Part shown: piece by piece, positions 55,074 through 64,000 of the stretch | Position numbering within the stretch: the stretch's first letter is position 1 | Layout: each line of letters opens with the position of its first letter | Origin: Dyadobacter sediminis | GTDB lineage: Bacteria; Bacteroidota; Bacteroidia; Cytophagales; Spirosomataceae | DNA length: 64,000 bases | Direction of reading: 5' to 3' | Assembly: GCF_005860765.1 (NCBI RefSeq) | Contig: NZ_VCEI01000011.1 | Coordinates: 1-64,000 of the forward strand | Program-made: the position numbers and the translations under genes | Notes under the pieces: model-generated | The model's database searches: none | Seen by the model: only the letters and a program-made list of their open reading frames with translations | Told to the model about the DNA's origin: nothing

Positions 55074-55949
55074 ATGGTTTTTGAGAATTCGAACGAAATC
55101 CTGAGTCTTTACGAGCTTGGTCCGCACAATAGGCAACAAGCCTGCAACGTGCGCGAAACGGATATGACACTCATCTGGAACGTTGGCGGACGCATGGATA
55201 TAACCGTGGATAAAATCCCTTTTCAGCTTGGCAAAAACCAGATCATTTTTCTGACTGAATTTCACCGGATCGATCATCTTGAAATTGAGTCCGCAAGGAT
55301 GATCCGGTTTAACCAGCCTTTTTACTGCGTCGTAAACCACGACAACGAAGTTGGCAGCAAAGGACTGCTGTTTTTCGGCGCAACCGGCATACCGGTTATT
55401 TCCATAGGAGAAGCTGAAATCCGCGACTTTGAACTGACGTGGGAACTTTTCAAAACCGAAATGCAGAAAAGCGACATTCTGAAACAGGACATGCTGCAGG
55501 CCCTTCTTAAACGAATGCTGATCCTTTCGGTCAGGAAATTACGGCAATCCAGCAATTTTCATAAACTCGACAGGACGCAGGGTGAAATCGTACGGGAATT
55601 CAATTATCTGGTGGACAAGCATTTTACTGCCCATCATAACGTGGCATTTTATGCATCGCAGCTCAACAAGTCCCCGAAAACACTTTCCAACCTTTTTTCA
55701 CTCCTTTCAACACGCACGCCGCTGAACATTATCCACGACCGCATTATGACGCATGCACGCCGGCAGATCAATTACAGTAACCTATCGATCAAGGAAATTG
55801 CATATGAGCTGGGCTATGACGACGTTCAGACTTTCAGCCGTTTCTTTAAAAGCAAAGAAGGCGTTTCGCCGGGCCATTACCGCGAGCAACAGGAACAGCC
55901 CGTGCTGCAACAGGGAAATATTGCCAACAGGACGGGAATTGTTGCCTAA
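55074..55949 (+). CDS. AraC-family transcriptional regulator
   Basis: 291 residues. N-terminal cupin-like part (LGPHNRQQACNVRETDMTLI, FQLGKNQIIFLTEFHRIDHL), C-terminal pair of helix-turn-helix motifs (NVAFYASQLNKSPKTLSNLF, LSIKEIAYELGYDDVQTFSR). Precedes the divergent GAPDH gene by 71 bp on the same strand and could control it; effector unknown. Confidence 0.9.
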   Translation: MVFENSNEILSLYELGPHNRQQACNVRETDMTLIWNVGGRMDITVDKIPFQLGKNQIIFLTEFHRIDHLEIESARMIRFNQPFYCVVNHDNEVGSKGLLFFGATGIPVISIGEAEIRDFELTWELFKTEMQKSDILKQDMLQALLKRMLILSVRKLRQSSNFHKLDRTQGEIVREFNYLVDKHFTAHHNVAFYASQLNKSPKTLSNLFSLLSTRTPLNIIHDRIMTHARRQINYSNLSIKEIAYELGYDDVQTFSRFFKSKEGVSPGHYREQQEQPVLQQGNIANRTGIVA

Positions 55950-56020
55950 CAAAAGCATGTACGGATGATGCAATTTTGAGCCATGAAATCAACGCGATTT
56001 TTAACTCAAAAAACAACATC

Positions 56021-57004
56021 ATGAAAAAAGTAGCAATTAATGGTTTTGGCCGTATCGGACGTGCTGCACTGAAAATCATCTTGGAAAGCAATGACCTCGA
56101 ACTGGTGGGCGTCAATGATCTGATGAGCATTGAAAATGCCGCTTATCTTCTAAAATACGACAGCAACTACGGCAAATACGGGAAAGATATAAAAGTCGAA
56201 GGCGACACCCTCCTCATCGACGGCAAACCTGTGAAATACCACAGCATACGCGAAATTGAAAATCTGCCTTGGAAAGCACTGGGTGCAGAAGTAGTGATCG
56301 AAAGTACCGGCTTTTTTACCAACCGCGCCGATGCCGAGAAACACATCCGCTCCGGTGCCGCATTCGTAGTCATTTCCGGTCCGACCAAAGATACACCCAC
56401 CGTCGTGCACGGTGTCAATACTGAAGAAGGCAAGGTTTCCATTTTTTCCTGTGCAAGCTGTACAACCAACAGCATCAGTCCGGTAATTGAAATTCTTGGC
56501 CGCAGGCTCGGCATCAAAAAAGCCATTCTGAACACCACGCATGCGTATACGGCATCACAAACGCTTGTGGATGCGCCTTCCAGAAGAGAGCCGCGCATGG
56601 GCCGCGCTGCGGGCATGAACCTGGCACCTGCTGCAACGGGAGCTGCCATAGCCACCACCAAAGCATTGCCGCAATATGCAGGCAAGTTTGATGGCATTGC
56701 CGTTCGCGTGCCGGTTCCGGTGGGTTCCATTTCCGACATTACGTTCATTGCCGAGCGTGCCACCACCGTAGAAGAAATCAATCAGATCCTGACCGAAGAA
56801 GCAGCGACGGAACGGTACCGGAAAGTAGTTGCCGTAACCGACGAGCCGCTCGTTTCGACCGACATTGTCAAAAGCCCGTTTGCAGCGGTCGTTGATCTGG
56901 AAATGACCAGGGTTGTGGATGGCGACCTGGTTAAAGTAATGGCATGGTATGACAACGAATGGGGATTTACGAACCAGATGATCCGACAAATTCAGTCGCT
57001 ATAA
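56021..57004 (+). CDS. Divergent glyceraldehyde-3-phosphate dehydrogenase
   Basis: 327 residues from ATG at 56021 (MKKVAINGFGRIGRAALKII), dropping a 15-codon upstream extension. The NAD-binding Asp in VGVNDLMS favours NAD. The catalytic Cys is in SCASCTTNSISP and the His in NTTHAYTASQTLVD. The usual S-loop and RVPTxxVS regions are changed (PSRREPRMGRAAGMNLAPAA, RVPVPVGSISD), so this is not the main glycolytic type. May act on GAP or another phosphorylated aldehyde. Confidence 0.88.
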   Translation: MKKVAINGFGRIGRAALKIILESNDLELVGVNDLMSIENAAYLLKYDSNYGKYGKDIKVEGDTLLIDGKPVKYHSIREIENLPWKALGAEVVIESTGFFTNRADAEKHIRSGAAFVVISGPTKDTPTVVHGVNTEEGKVSIFSCASCTTNSISPVIEILGRRLGIKKAILNTTHAYTASQTLVDAPSRREPRMGRAAGMNLAPAATGAAIATTKALPQYAGKFDGIAVRVPVPVGSISDITFIAERATTVEEINQILTEEAATERYRKVVAVTDEPLVSTDIVKSPFAAVVDLEMTRVVDGDLVKVMAWYDNEWGFTNQMIRQIQSL

Positions 57005-57036
57005 ACAAAACCGGGCCTGTTACAAACAAAAATGTC

Positions 57037-57642
57037 ATGAACTACTCAGAGCTTGCATTTACGGACGAAATCAAAGCCATCCAGCAAAGACTCGGCAGCC
57101 GCAGTACTTACGAACGGGTGGAGAAATTGAGTTTCAGAGATGGCCTGACCGCCGTGGAGACCCGTTTTATCCATCAGATGGACAGCTTTTACATGGCATC
57201 GCACGGCGAAAATGAATTTCCTTACATACAGCATCGCGGCGGACCAAAAGGCTTTATCAAAATAATCGATGATCAAACGCTTGGAGTCGTCGATTTCAGT
57301 GGGAACCGGCAGTACATATCGGTCGGGAACATCGTAAAAAATCCCAGGGTTTCGCTGATTCTTGTTTCATACCCGATGCGGGCCCGGCTGAAAATATATG
57401 CAGAAGCAGCAATCGCAGAGATCAGCGACAATCCTGATCTCTACGATTTGTTGAAGCCCGAAGATTATAAATTCCGGCCCGAACGAATGCTGGTTTTTCA
57501 CATCAAAGCCTACGACTGGAACTGTCCGCAACACATTACACCAAGATTCACCGAACAGGAAACAGCGCATTTACTTCAATCCCAAAATGAATACATCCAA
57601 AAGCTGGAAGCAGAAATTCAGGTCCTGAAAAACAAGCCATAA
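57037..57642 (+). CDS. Pyridoxamine 5'-phosphate oxidase family protein
   Basis: 201 residues from ATG at 57037. The split-barrel FMN-binding fold shows in FPYIQHRGGPKGFIKIIDDQ, TLGVVDFSGNRQYISVGNIV and NPRVSLILVSYPMRARLKIY. It ends in a short coiled coil. Family members bind FMN or F420 and reduce small molecules; specific role unknown. Follows the divergent GAPDH gene by 32 bp, likely in one transcript. Confidence 0.87.
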   Translation: MNYSELAFTDEIKAIQQRLGSRSTYERVEKLSFRDGLTAVETRFIHQMDSFYMASHGENEFPYIQHRGGPKGFIKIIDDQTLGVVDFSGNRQYISVGNIVKNPRVSLILVSYPMRARLKIYAEAAIAEISDNPDLYDLLKPEDYKFRPERMLVFHIKAYDWNCPQHITPRFTEQETAHLLQSQNEYIQKLEAEIQVLKNKP

Positions 57643-57771
57643 ATTCAACAAGAAATATGCTCCTTTACATCCTTTCTCCTTTTTTCCAAACACAACGCAG
57701 TCAGTAGATTACCACATCCAGCTTGTTTTATTGAACGGTAACGCCGCACAAATTCCTGCAAAGCCGAAAAT

Positions 57772-60700
57772 ATGAAAGCAAATGAAAAGAGGAACGTCAT
57801 TTCCGTATGTATTGCCATCCTGATTGCTGCCGGATTGCCTTTTAGCCGGGTTGCATTTGCCCAGAATAAAGACAAGACACAGTCCGTGCGGACGAAAGCT
57901 TACACGCCGGAAGAAGAGCTTGCAGGGTTCAAAGTAGCCGAAGGTTTTGTCATCGAACTGGTTGCCAGCGAACGTGACAGCGTTATTCATCCCATTGACC
58001 TCACTTTTGACGATGCCGGCCGGTTATGGACGCAAACAGCAAGAATGTACCCGCTCGATCCGGTGGCAGACATTCAGTGGGACGATCTGCTGAAATTGAT
58101 GGATGATCAGGAAGCACAGAAAAACCATCCTGCTTTCAAGCGCGTTCTGGACCTGTATCAGGGAAAAACAAAAGGGCTTGACAAAGTAATTGTGATCTCG
58201 GACCTGTATAGAAAAATGCCTGCGAGAACAAAAATATGGGCGGATGGCCTGACGATCCCGATGAGCATACTTCCTTATAAAAACGGAGCCTATGTTGTAC
58301 AGGGTTCCGAACTTTTCCTGCTGAACGACACCAATCAGGACGACAAAGCGGACCAGCGCGTTCCGCTATTTACCGGCTTTGGTTACACAGACACACATAC
58401 CATGGCGCATGTTCTGGTCAGGGCACCAGGCGACTGGATCCATTTCAGTCATGGCGCGCTGAACAAGGGAGAAGTGTCTTCTTATAAAAACGATTCAAAA
58501 CTGAAAATCGATTACAGTAAAATCGCCCGCTTTTCGCTGGATGGCCGGAAGATGGAAATTGTGAGTGCGGGATTGAACAACATCTGGGGATTTCAGCTCC
58601 GCGGCAACGGGCAATGGTATGGCTCCGAGGCAAACGATCTTGGTTATTCCATAGTACCGATGGAACCCGGAACGGCCTACCCCGGAATCGGAAACGAGCG
58701 CATCCGGTTCTATCAGCCGTTTATGCCTGAGCTGCATGATTTTCGGGTTGGCGGAACGGGCATTTCAGGCGTGGCATTTGCCGATGATATTTCGGGTTCG
58801 TTTCCGGATGAATATAAAAATGTTGCGTTCCTGGCAAATCCGATTACAAGCTCGATCAACGCCGTGCATGTGATCAGAAATGCAGACGGTACGGTTTCAT
58901 CCAGACATTTGCCCGATTTGCTTACTTCGGAAGACGACTGGTTCCGGCCTGTCAACATGGAGTTCGGGCCGGACGGGTGTTTGTACATTGCCGACTGGTA
59001 CAATAAAATTGTCTCGCACAACGAACTCCCCACCACGCATCCCGACCGCGACAAAACGCACGGACGCATCTGGCGGATTCGTCCTATAAGCCAGAAGCCA
59101 AGAACGATTCCCGATCTGTATAAAATTAAAACAGAAGAACTTGCAAGCCATCTGAAATCTCCTTCTGTCTGGGAGAAACGGGCTGCCTGGCATCAGATCA
59201 CCGACCGGCCTGCTTCCGAAACCAGGGCCCTCGCGCCGCAGCTGGCAGCCCTTGCCGCTGACGAAAGTCTGGATGAAATAACCCGGATTCATGCGCTCTG
59301 GTCGCTGGAAGGGATAAAACATTTTGACGAAAAATGGATGGCGTCACTTCTGAATTCGCCTTTACATGATCTGCGGCGCGAAGCAGTTCGTTCGCTGAAC
59401 AGTTTTTCACTGACTTCCGCGCAGATCGCGGCGGAGGTTGAAAGGTTGATGAATGACAGCAATCCGGCGGTACGTTCGCAGGTGCTCCGAACGCTCCATG
59501 ATGCCGGCACAGCAGATCAGTCGACGATCGGTTTGCTGGTAAGAGCCTGCAAGCCAGAAATTCCCGGTAACAAGATGGGCGGTTCGTATGAGCGGAAATT
59601 CGAACGTTTTCTGGCCCGGAAAGCATTGGAACAATATGCCGGTGAACTCCAAACTTTTATTGACATGCCCATCGCAGCTGACATTCCGGCCGTCAACTTG
59701 CTGTGGGCCGTACAAGCCCTGCCCACGGAGCAAAAGGAAGCGGCATTTTTGAGGTTCTGGCCGGAAGCGGATATGCGTACGCTTAATGAATCTACATTTG
59801 TAAGTATCTCAAAAATGCTGCATAACAGGGAAATTTACAACATAGTCAAACCGGTTGTTGAAGACACCGCGCATGCAAAAGCATACGTATCCTTCGCATT
59901 GCAGAATCAGGCCGAAATACAGTCACCGGAACTGGCCGGACTGCTTTATACTCCGGTCAGAACTTTATTGAAAAGTGCCTCTCAAAAGGATGCCGAAATA
60001 GGGCTGGATGCCATTGGCCGCTTTAAAATAAAAAATACAGGCGATGCCGTCATTGCCTTGATCGACGATCAGAAACCGGATCATACGTTGCAATTGGTGA
60101 TGAAAGCACTGGACACGGATCCGAAGGAAAACCAGGAAACTTTTTTAAAGATGGTCGGTAACAGGAAAATGAGCTTTGATGTACGCGCAGCTGCATTGAG
60201 TAGTCTCTTGAAAGCAGATCGCGAAGCCGGCCGGCAAGCTTCTTTGCAATGGATTCCCGAACTGGATGCGGACGAAAAAAAAGAGCTGGCCAGTATGTTG
60301 TCGTCATCCGGTGATGGCGCAGCTTTGCTGGTGCAGGTTCATGAGAAAAAACTGATGGATTTGTCGGCATTTGATCTGTCCACAGCTGAACGAATCGTCA
60401 ATGCTGATAAAAAGGACCGCCGTGGACTGGTTATTATGGAAAGTGTGAAAAAACGCGAGGAAGTAAAAAAGAAGGAATTCAATGGAAAGCTTGCACGGTA
60501 CATGGCCGTCGCAAAAAGAAATGATGGCGATGCCGAAAGGGGAAAAGTCCTTTTCCAGACCTGCCTTATGTGTCATCAGGTGGGAAAAAGCGGGCAGGGC
60601 ATTGCGCCTGCACTGGACGGTTCTGCATCCCGGGGGCATGAGGCACTTCTGACAGCCATTCTGGACCCGGATGCGGCTGTAGAATCGGGCTATGCGGTTT

Positions 60701-60930
60701 TCAGGGTAACCAGAAAGGACGGCAGTACAGTGGAAGGTTATCTGGTGAACAGGGATGAACGGGGTACAACAATCGCTTTTATGGGAGGAAGTAAAGTGTT
60801 TGTGGAAGCTGCTAATATAAGAAGTCAGGGCTTTCTGGGCGGACGTTCCTTTATGGTCAAAGGGCTTATGGATGGCTATTCAGACAAGCAGGTGGCGGAT
60901 TTGCTGGCTTATATTCAAACTTTGAAATGA
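57772..60930 (+). CDS. Large membrane-bound dehydrogenase-like protein with HEAT repeats and cytochrome c domain
   Basis: 1052 residues with a signal peptide (VISVCIAILIAAGLPFSRVA, cut near AFAQ). Residues about 50-430 form a beta-propeller of the glucose/sorbosone dehydrogenase type (DLTFDDAGRLWTQT, GWxxN-type NNIWGFQLRGNGQWYGSEAN, FGPDGCLYIADWYNKIVSHN). Helical HEAT-like repeats span about 455-880. The C-terminal part carries a heme c site, CLMCH at 931-935, and the usual GIAPALDGSASRG. This domain order is known from PVC-superphylum and Bacteroidota periplasmic oxidoreductases; substrate unknown. Confidence 0.9.
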   Translation: MKANEKRNVISVCIAILIAAGLPFSRVAFAQNKDKTQSVRTKAYTPEEELAGFKVAEGFVIELVASERDSVIHPIDLTFDDAGRLWTQTARMYPLDPVADIQWDDLLKLMDDQEAQKNHPAFKRVLDLYQGKTKGLDKVIVISDLYRKMPARTKIWADGLTIPMSILPYKNGAYVVQGSELFLLNDTNQDDKADQRVPLFTGFGYTDTHTMAHVLVRAPGDWIHFSHGALNKGEVSSYKNDSKLKIDYSKIARFSLDGRKMEIVSAGLNNIWGFQLRGNGQWYGSEANDLGYSIVPMEPGTAYPGIGNERIRFYQPFMPELHDFRVGGTGISGVAFADDISGSFPDEYKNVAFLANPITSSINAVHVIRNADGTVSSRHLPDLLTSEDDWFRPVNMEFGPDGCLYIADWYNKIVSHNELPTTHPDRDKTHGRIWRIRPISQKPRTIPDLYKIKTEELASHLKSPSVWEKRAAWHQITDRPASETRALAPQLAALAADESLDEITRIHALWSLEGIKHFDEKWMASLLNSPLHDLRREAVRSLNSFSLTSAQIAAEVERLMNDSNPAVRSQVLRTLHDAGTADQSTIGLLVRACKPEIPGNKMGGSYERKFERFLARKALEQYAGELQTFIDMPIAADIPAVNLLWAVQALPTEQKEAAFLRFWPEADMRTLNESTFVSISKMLHNREIYNIVKPVVEDTAHAKAYVSFALQNQAEIQSPELAGLLYTPVRTLLKSASQKDAEIGLDAIGRFKIKNTGDAVIALIDDQKPDHTLQLVMKALDTDPKENQETFLKMVGNRKMSFDVRAAALSSLLKADREAGRQASLQWIPELDADEKKELASMLSSSGDGAALLVQVHEKKLMDLSAFDLSTAERIVNADKKDRRGLVIMESVKKREEVKKKEFNGKLARYMAVAKRNDGDAERGKVLFQTCLMCHQVGKSGQGIAPALDGSASRGHEALLTAILDPDAAVESGYAVFRVTRKDGSTVEGYLVNRDERGTTIAFMGGSKVFVEAANIRSQGFLGGRSFMVKGLMDGYSDKQVADLLAYIQTLK

Positions 60931-61030
60931 CCGGTCTGCTCGATAGTGTTGTTTTAACCCGGTTTTAAAAGTCATTTTCACAGATTCATTGATTAATTTC
61001 AACCCGATTGCCTGCTTCAACCATTAACTT

Positions 61031-62287
61031 ATGTCGTCATCCACAAAGTCCATTCTGATCATTGGCTGTTTTGATACAAAGGCAGCGGTATTTGCTTACT
61101 TGTATGGCTGTATAGTGGCGCGTGGTGAAAAAGTCCTGACCATCAATACAGGCGTTATGGGAAGTACCGGTTTGTTTCCTGTGGATTTCGAATGCGATGC
61201 GGTGGCGCTGGAAGGAGGCGAAAGCATCATGGAACTGCGTAACAAACGCGACCGCGGATATGCCATGGACGTAATGGGAAAAGGCGCCGCAAGGATTGTC
61301 TCCGGACTGGTTGCGCAAAAGCGTGTAAAAGGAGCCATCGGAATGGGCGGTGGCGGCGGTACTTACATAGCACTTGCTTCCATGCAGGAAATCCCTTTCG
61401 GCATTCCTAAAATATGCCTTTCTACCATTGCCAGCAAGGACCTTGCCCGCCAGATCGGCCATAAAGACATTACGCTTATTCCGTCCGTTGTGGATGTGGC
61501 CGGGCTCAACAGCGTCATTCAGGTGCTGGTTGGGCAGGCAGCGGAAGCGATTTGCGCCATGTCCAATGTCGTGGTGAGTGAAAAAGTGGTTTCCGCCGGG
61601 ACCATCGCCGTCAGTATGTTCGGGAACACAACGGCCTGCGTGGATAAATGCACGGAACTCCTGCAAATGCACGGATATGAAGTGCTGGCCTTTCACGCAA
61701 ATGGGGTAGGAGGAAAAGCCATGGAAGCACTCATCCGGGAAGGTGTTTTCAGCGCAGTGCTGGACATTACCACAACGGAACTGGCCGATGAGCTATGCGA
61801 CGGAATCTGCAGTGCCGGACCGCAACGGCTGGAAGCAGCAACGGAAACAGGATTGCCGCAGGTTGTCGTTCCGGGTTGTCTGGACATGGTGAATTTTGCG
61901 CATCGGGATACCGTTCCGAAGAAGTTTATGGGCCGGCATTTGTATAGCTGGGCGCCGGATGTAACTTTGATGCGTACGAATGAAGAGGAAAACCGGATTT
62001 TGGGCAAGACGCTGGCTCAAAAACTGAATCGTTCGTCAGCACCGGTTACCGTTGTGTTGCCCTTAAAGGGTTTGTCCCAGATCGGTTCGGAAGACGGTAT
62101 ATTTTACAATCCCGGTGCAGACCGTATTTTATTTGATTCCATAAAAGACAATCTCAACGAGAAAGCGGAAATTGTGGAAGTGGACGCTAACATCAACGAT
62201 ACGGTTTTTGCAATGGAGCTGGTAGCAAGGCTGCTGGCTTCGATGCCGGTTAAATTAACAAGTCAGCAGAAAATTTACAAATCCTAA
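61031..62287 (+). CDS. Tm-1-like ATP-binding (UPF0261) protein
   Basis: 418 residues. Family pattern: IIGCFDTKAAVFAYLYGCIV at the start, glycine-rich MGGGGGTYIALASMQEIPFG, and KICLSTIASKDLARQIGHKD. It matches the N-terminal half of the plant Tm-1 virus-resistance protein. Cytosolic. The 27-bp gap to the next gene, which encodes the other half of Tm-1, suggests joint action. Confidence 0.9.
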   Translation: MSSSTKSILIIGCFDTKAAVFAYLYGCIVARGEKVLTINTGVMGSTGLFPVDFECDAVALEGGESIMELRNKRDRGYAMDVMGKGAARIVSGLVAQKRVKGAIGMGGGGGTYIALASMQEIPFGIPKICLSTIASKDLARQIGHKDITLIPSVVDVAGLNSVIQVLVGQAAEAICAMSNVVVSEKVVSAGTIAVSMFGNTTACVDKCTELLQMHGYEVLAFHANGVGGKAMEALIREGVFSAVLDITTTELADELCDGICSAGPQRLEAATETGLPQVVVPGCLDMVNFAHRDTVPKKFMGRHLYSWAPDVTLMRTNEEENRILGKTLAQKLNRSSAPVTVVLPLKGLSQIGSEDGIFYNPGADRILFDSIKDNLNEKAEIVEVDANINDTVFAMELVARLLASMPVKLTSQQKIYKS

Positions 62288-62314
62288 CAACATACCAATC
62301 ACCATTTTTACATC

Positions 62315-63193
62315 ATGCCTAATCCTTGGACCAACAAAGGAAACCCTTACACGAAACAGGAAGTCAGAGACCGTTTGCAAACCACTCTGGATCAGGGCAA
62401 AGCCATTATCGCTGCGGGTGCCGGAACGGGCATCAGTGCGAAATTCATTGAAAAAGGAGGTGCGGACCTCATCATTATATATAATTCCGGAAGGTTCAGA
62501 ATGGCCGGTCATGGTTCCACTGCAGGACTGATGGCCTATGGTGATGCCAATGCGGAAGCCATGAGTATCGGTGAATTTGAAGTATTGCCGGTTGTAGAGG
62601 AAATTCCGGTGATATGCGGCGTTCACGGTTCTGATCCGCGCAGAAGAATGTGGCACCATTTGCTGAAAGTAAAAGAAATGGGTTTTTCAGGTGTGAATAA
62701 TTTTCCTACGCATTCGATTGTGGACGGCCAGTTCCGGCAAGTGCTGGAAGAAACAGGCATGGGCTTTGACAAAGAAGTGGAAATGATCCGCATTGCTTCC
62801 AAAATGGATCTGTTTACAATCGTTTATGTTGCCAAACCCGAAGAAGCTGTTAAAATGGCGGAAGCCGGCGCGGATGCCATCATTGCCCACGTCGGAACGA
62901 CTGTCGGCGGTTCCATCGGTGTTACAGGTGCTTCCTGCACCATGGACGACGCCATGGAACGTACCCAGCAGATCATAGAAGCCGCACGCCAAATCAATCC
63001 GGACATCTTTTTTCTGACGCACGGAGGCCCGGTCAATACGCCGGAAGATGTGCGCATCGTACTGGACGGAACGGATGCGCAGGGCTTCGTCGGGGCATCA
63101 TCCCTCGAAAGAATGGGTGTTGAAAAATCCCTTACGGACCTGACGCGGCAGTTTAAATCCCTTACTCTGAAAAACAAAAATCAGGGACAATGA
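62315..63193 (+). CDS. Phosphoenolpyruvate hydrolase-like TIM-barrel protein
   Basis: 292 residues. TIM-barrel features: AIIAAGAGTGISAKFIEKGG, LIIIYNSGRFRMAGHGSTAG, VCG-type VICGVHGSDPRRRMWHHLLK, and GADAIIAHVGTTVGGSIGVT. This family forms the C-terminal half of plant Tm-1. Active-site His and Asp residues in GVHGSDP are kept. Substrate is not established. Encoded right after the Tm-1 N-terminal-like gene. Confidence 0.9.
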   Translation: MPNPWTNKGNPYTKQEVRDRLQTTLDQGKAIIAAGAGTGISAKFIEKGGADLIIIYNSGRFRMAGHGSTAGLMAYGDANAEAMSIGEFEVLPVVEEIPVICGVHGSDPRRRMWHHLLKVKEMGFSGVNNFPTHSIVDGQFRQVLEETGMGFDKEVEMIRIASKMDLFTIVYVAKPEEAVKMAEAGADAIIAHVGTTVGGSIGVTGASCTMDDAMERTQQIIEAARQINPDIFFLTHGGPVNTPEDVRIVLDGTDAQGFVGASSLERMGVEKSLTDLTRQFKSLTLKNKNQGQ

Positions 63194-63254
63194 ATGCCCG
63201 TTCCTTTTTTACAAAGCATTTTAAAATTGTAAATAACCCGCTGTAAATCCGTTT

Positions 63255-64000
63255 TTATTCATTCCTGAGAACCTTCACCGGATTACTGCTCGCTGCCTTC
63301 ATCGTCTGCGTACCGATCATGACGAATGCGATCAGTAATACCGCGAGCAGGCCGGCGAATAGCTCGAAGATCTGAACCGGTGTATGATAGGGAAAACGGA
63401 CAAGCACCATGTTTTCAAAGAAAAGATAAGTCACGGGCAGTGCAATCAGTGCCGATACGGACAGCAGCAATAAAAAACCGTGGCTCAGTAAATAAACAAG
63501 GCTGCCTGAACTGGCACCCATCACTTTTCGTATGCCGATTTCTTTCAGCCTCGTTTCGGTTGTGAATACCACCATTCCGAACAGCCCCATGGAAGCAATG
63601 GAAACAGCAAGGAACGAAAGAAAGCCAATGATCTTGATCATAGTGGAAAATTCGCTGTAAGCATCTTCAATGGCTTCGTCATAAAATTCAGCTACAAAGG
63701 GATGTACACGGTCCGTTTTCTTCCATGCAGACCTGATTTTGGCCAATGTTGCGGGCAGATCGGTACTTTGGATTTTGGCATTGACGATTGCTCCGTCATC
63801 AGGGGTCCACGGCATAAACGCGACCGGTCCGATGAGATTTTCCACTTTTCCGTAATGAAAATCCTGCATGACGCCCACAATCTTCATCTTGCGTCCTTTT
63901 ATTTTAAAACTGCTGAATGTAATTTCTTCGCCAATTGCTTTCTGAGGATCGTTGCCATTCATGTTAAAACGTTTCAAAACCTGCTCGTTGACAATCACTT
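63255..64000 (-). CDS. FtsX/MacB-type ABC transporter permease (partial, N-terminus outside window)
   Basis: The stop is near 63255 and the frame is open to the window edge, so the start lies outside. The visible part (about 248 codons) has a periplasmic MacB-type domain (KMKIVGVMQDFHYGKVENLI, VNAKIQSTDLPATLAKIRSA), then three membrane helices with the cytosolic loop TRLKEIGIRKVMGASSGSLV that contacts the ATPase. These permeases in Bacteroidota usually lie in tandem and export peptides or lipoproteins, or act as mechanotransmission complexes. Confidence 0.88.
   Translation of the reverse strand, partial: VIVNEQVLKRFNMNGNDPQKAIGEEITFSSFKIKGRKMKIVGVMQDFHYGKVENLIGPVAFMPWTPDDGAIVNAKIQSTDLPATLAKIRSAWKKTDRVHPFVAEFYDEAIEDAYSEFSTMIKIIGFLSFLAVSIASMGLFGMVVFTTETRLKEIGIRKVMGASSGSLVYLLSHGFLLLLSVSALIALPVTYLFFENMVLVRFPYHTPVQIFELFAGLLAVLLIAFVMIGTQTMKAASSNPVKVLRNE

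Overview
The window looks like chromosomal DNA of a Bacteroidota bacterium, most likely a Cytophagales member of the Spirosomataceae (Dyadobacter-like). The reasons are a DUF4249 lipoprotein, a TonB-free adhesin with Ig-like and cadherin repeats, weak Shine-Dalgarno sequences, lipoproteins with SxxC-type lipoboxes, and promoters of the Bacteroidota type (TTG near -33, TAnnTTTG near -7). Genus is an inference. There are no rRNA, tRNA, CRISPR or intact insertion sequences. I annotate about 47 protein genes; both window edges cut a gene.

Layout. 1-3279 (-): C-terminally cut giant surface protein with malectin-like, Ig-like and cadherin-like repeats. 4015-7054 (+): GH15 glucoamylase/trehalase-type enzyme and transaldolase. 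7260-8484 (-): three small hypothetical genes. 9101-12505 (+): tight four-gene signalling operon (histidine kinase, receiver, receiver-adenylate cyclase, HD hydrolase), facing 12556-15804 (-), a 12-TM transporter fused to HEAT repeats and a cyclic-nucleotide-binding domain. 16006-18719 (-): Tat-like small protein and a phage-spike/heparin-lyase-like protein. 19327-20856 (+): OmpA-like and PRC-barrel/DUF2382 stress proteins. 20943-23574 (-): AraC regulator, SDR reductase, subclass B1 metallo-beta-lactamase. 24637-26053 (+): ArsR regulator and old-yellow-enzyme reductase. 26395-28902 (-): Tat-exported phospholipase C. 29203-31181 (-): LpxH-like phosphatase coupled to a glycosyltransferase. 31307-33641 (-): GH1 beta-glucosidase and CDF transporter. 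34468-38803: HDAC-like deacetylase, small secreted protein, CE1-type esterase, DUF4249 lipoprotein.

39043-45803 (-) is a multidrug RND efflux locus (OprM-like channel, HAE1 pump, adaptor) with its TetR regulator; matching palindromic operators lie before both the regulator and the adaptor. Behind it are three tandem copies of a hairpin-rich 187-bp repeat, then a divergent MsrA. 47299-54927 (+) is a second, metal-type RND locus (OmpR regulator, histidine kinase, CzcC-, CzcB- and CzcA-like proteins). 55074-57642 (+) carries an AraC regulator, a divergent GAPDH and a flavin-binding oxidase-family protein. 57772-63193 (+) carries a large cytochrome c/HEAT dehydrogenase-like protein and two genes that correspond to the two halves of plant Tm-1. 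63255-64000 (-) is a cut FtsX/MacB-type permease.

The most interesting unit is 9101-15804: a complete predicted cAMP circuit (sensor, receiver, receiver-regulated cyclase, HD hydrolase) with a potential cAMP-binding membrane effector right next to it.
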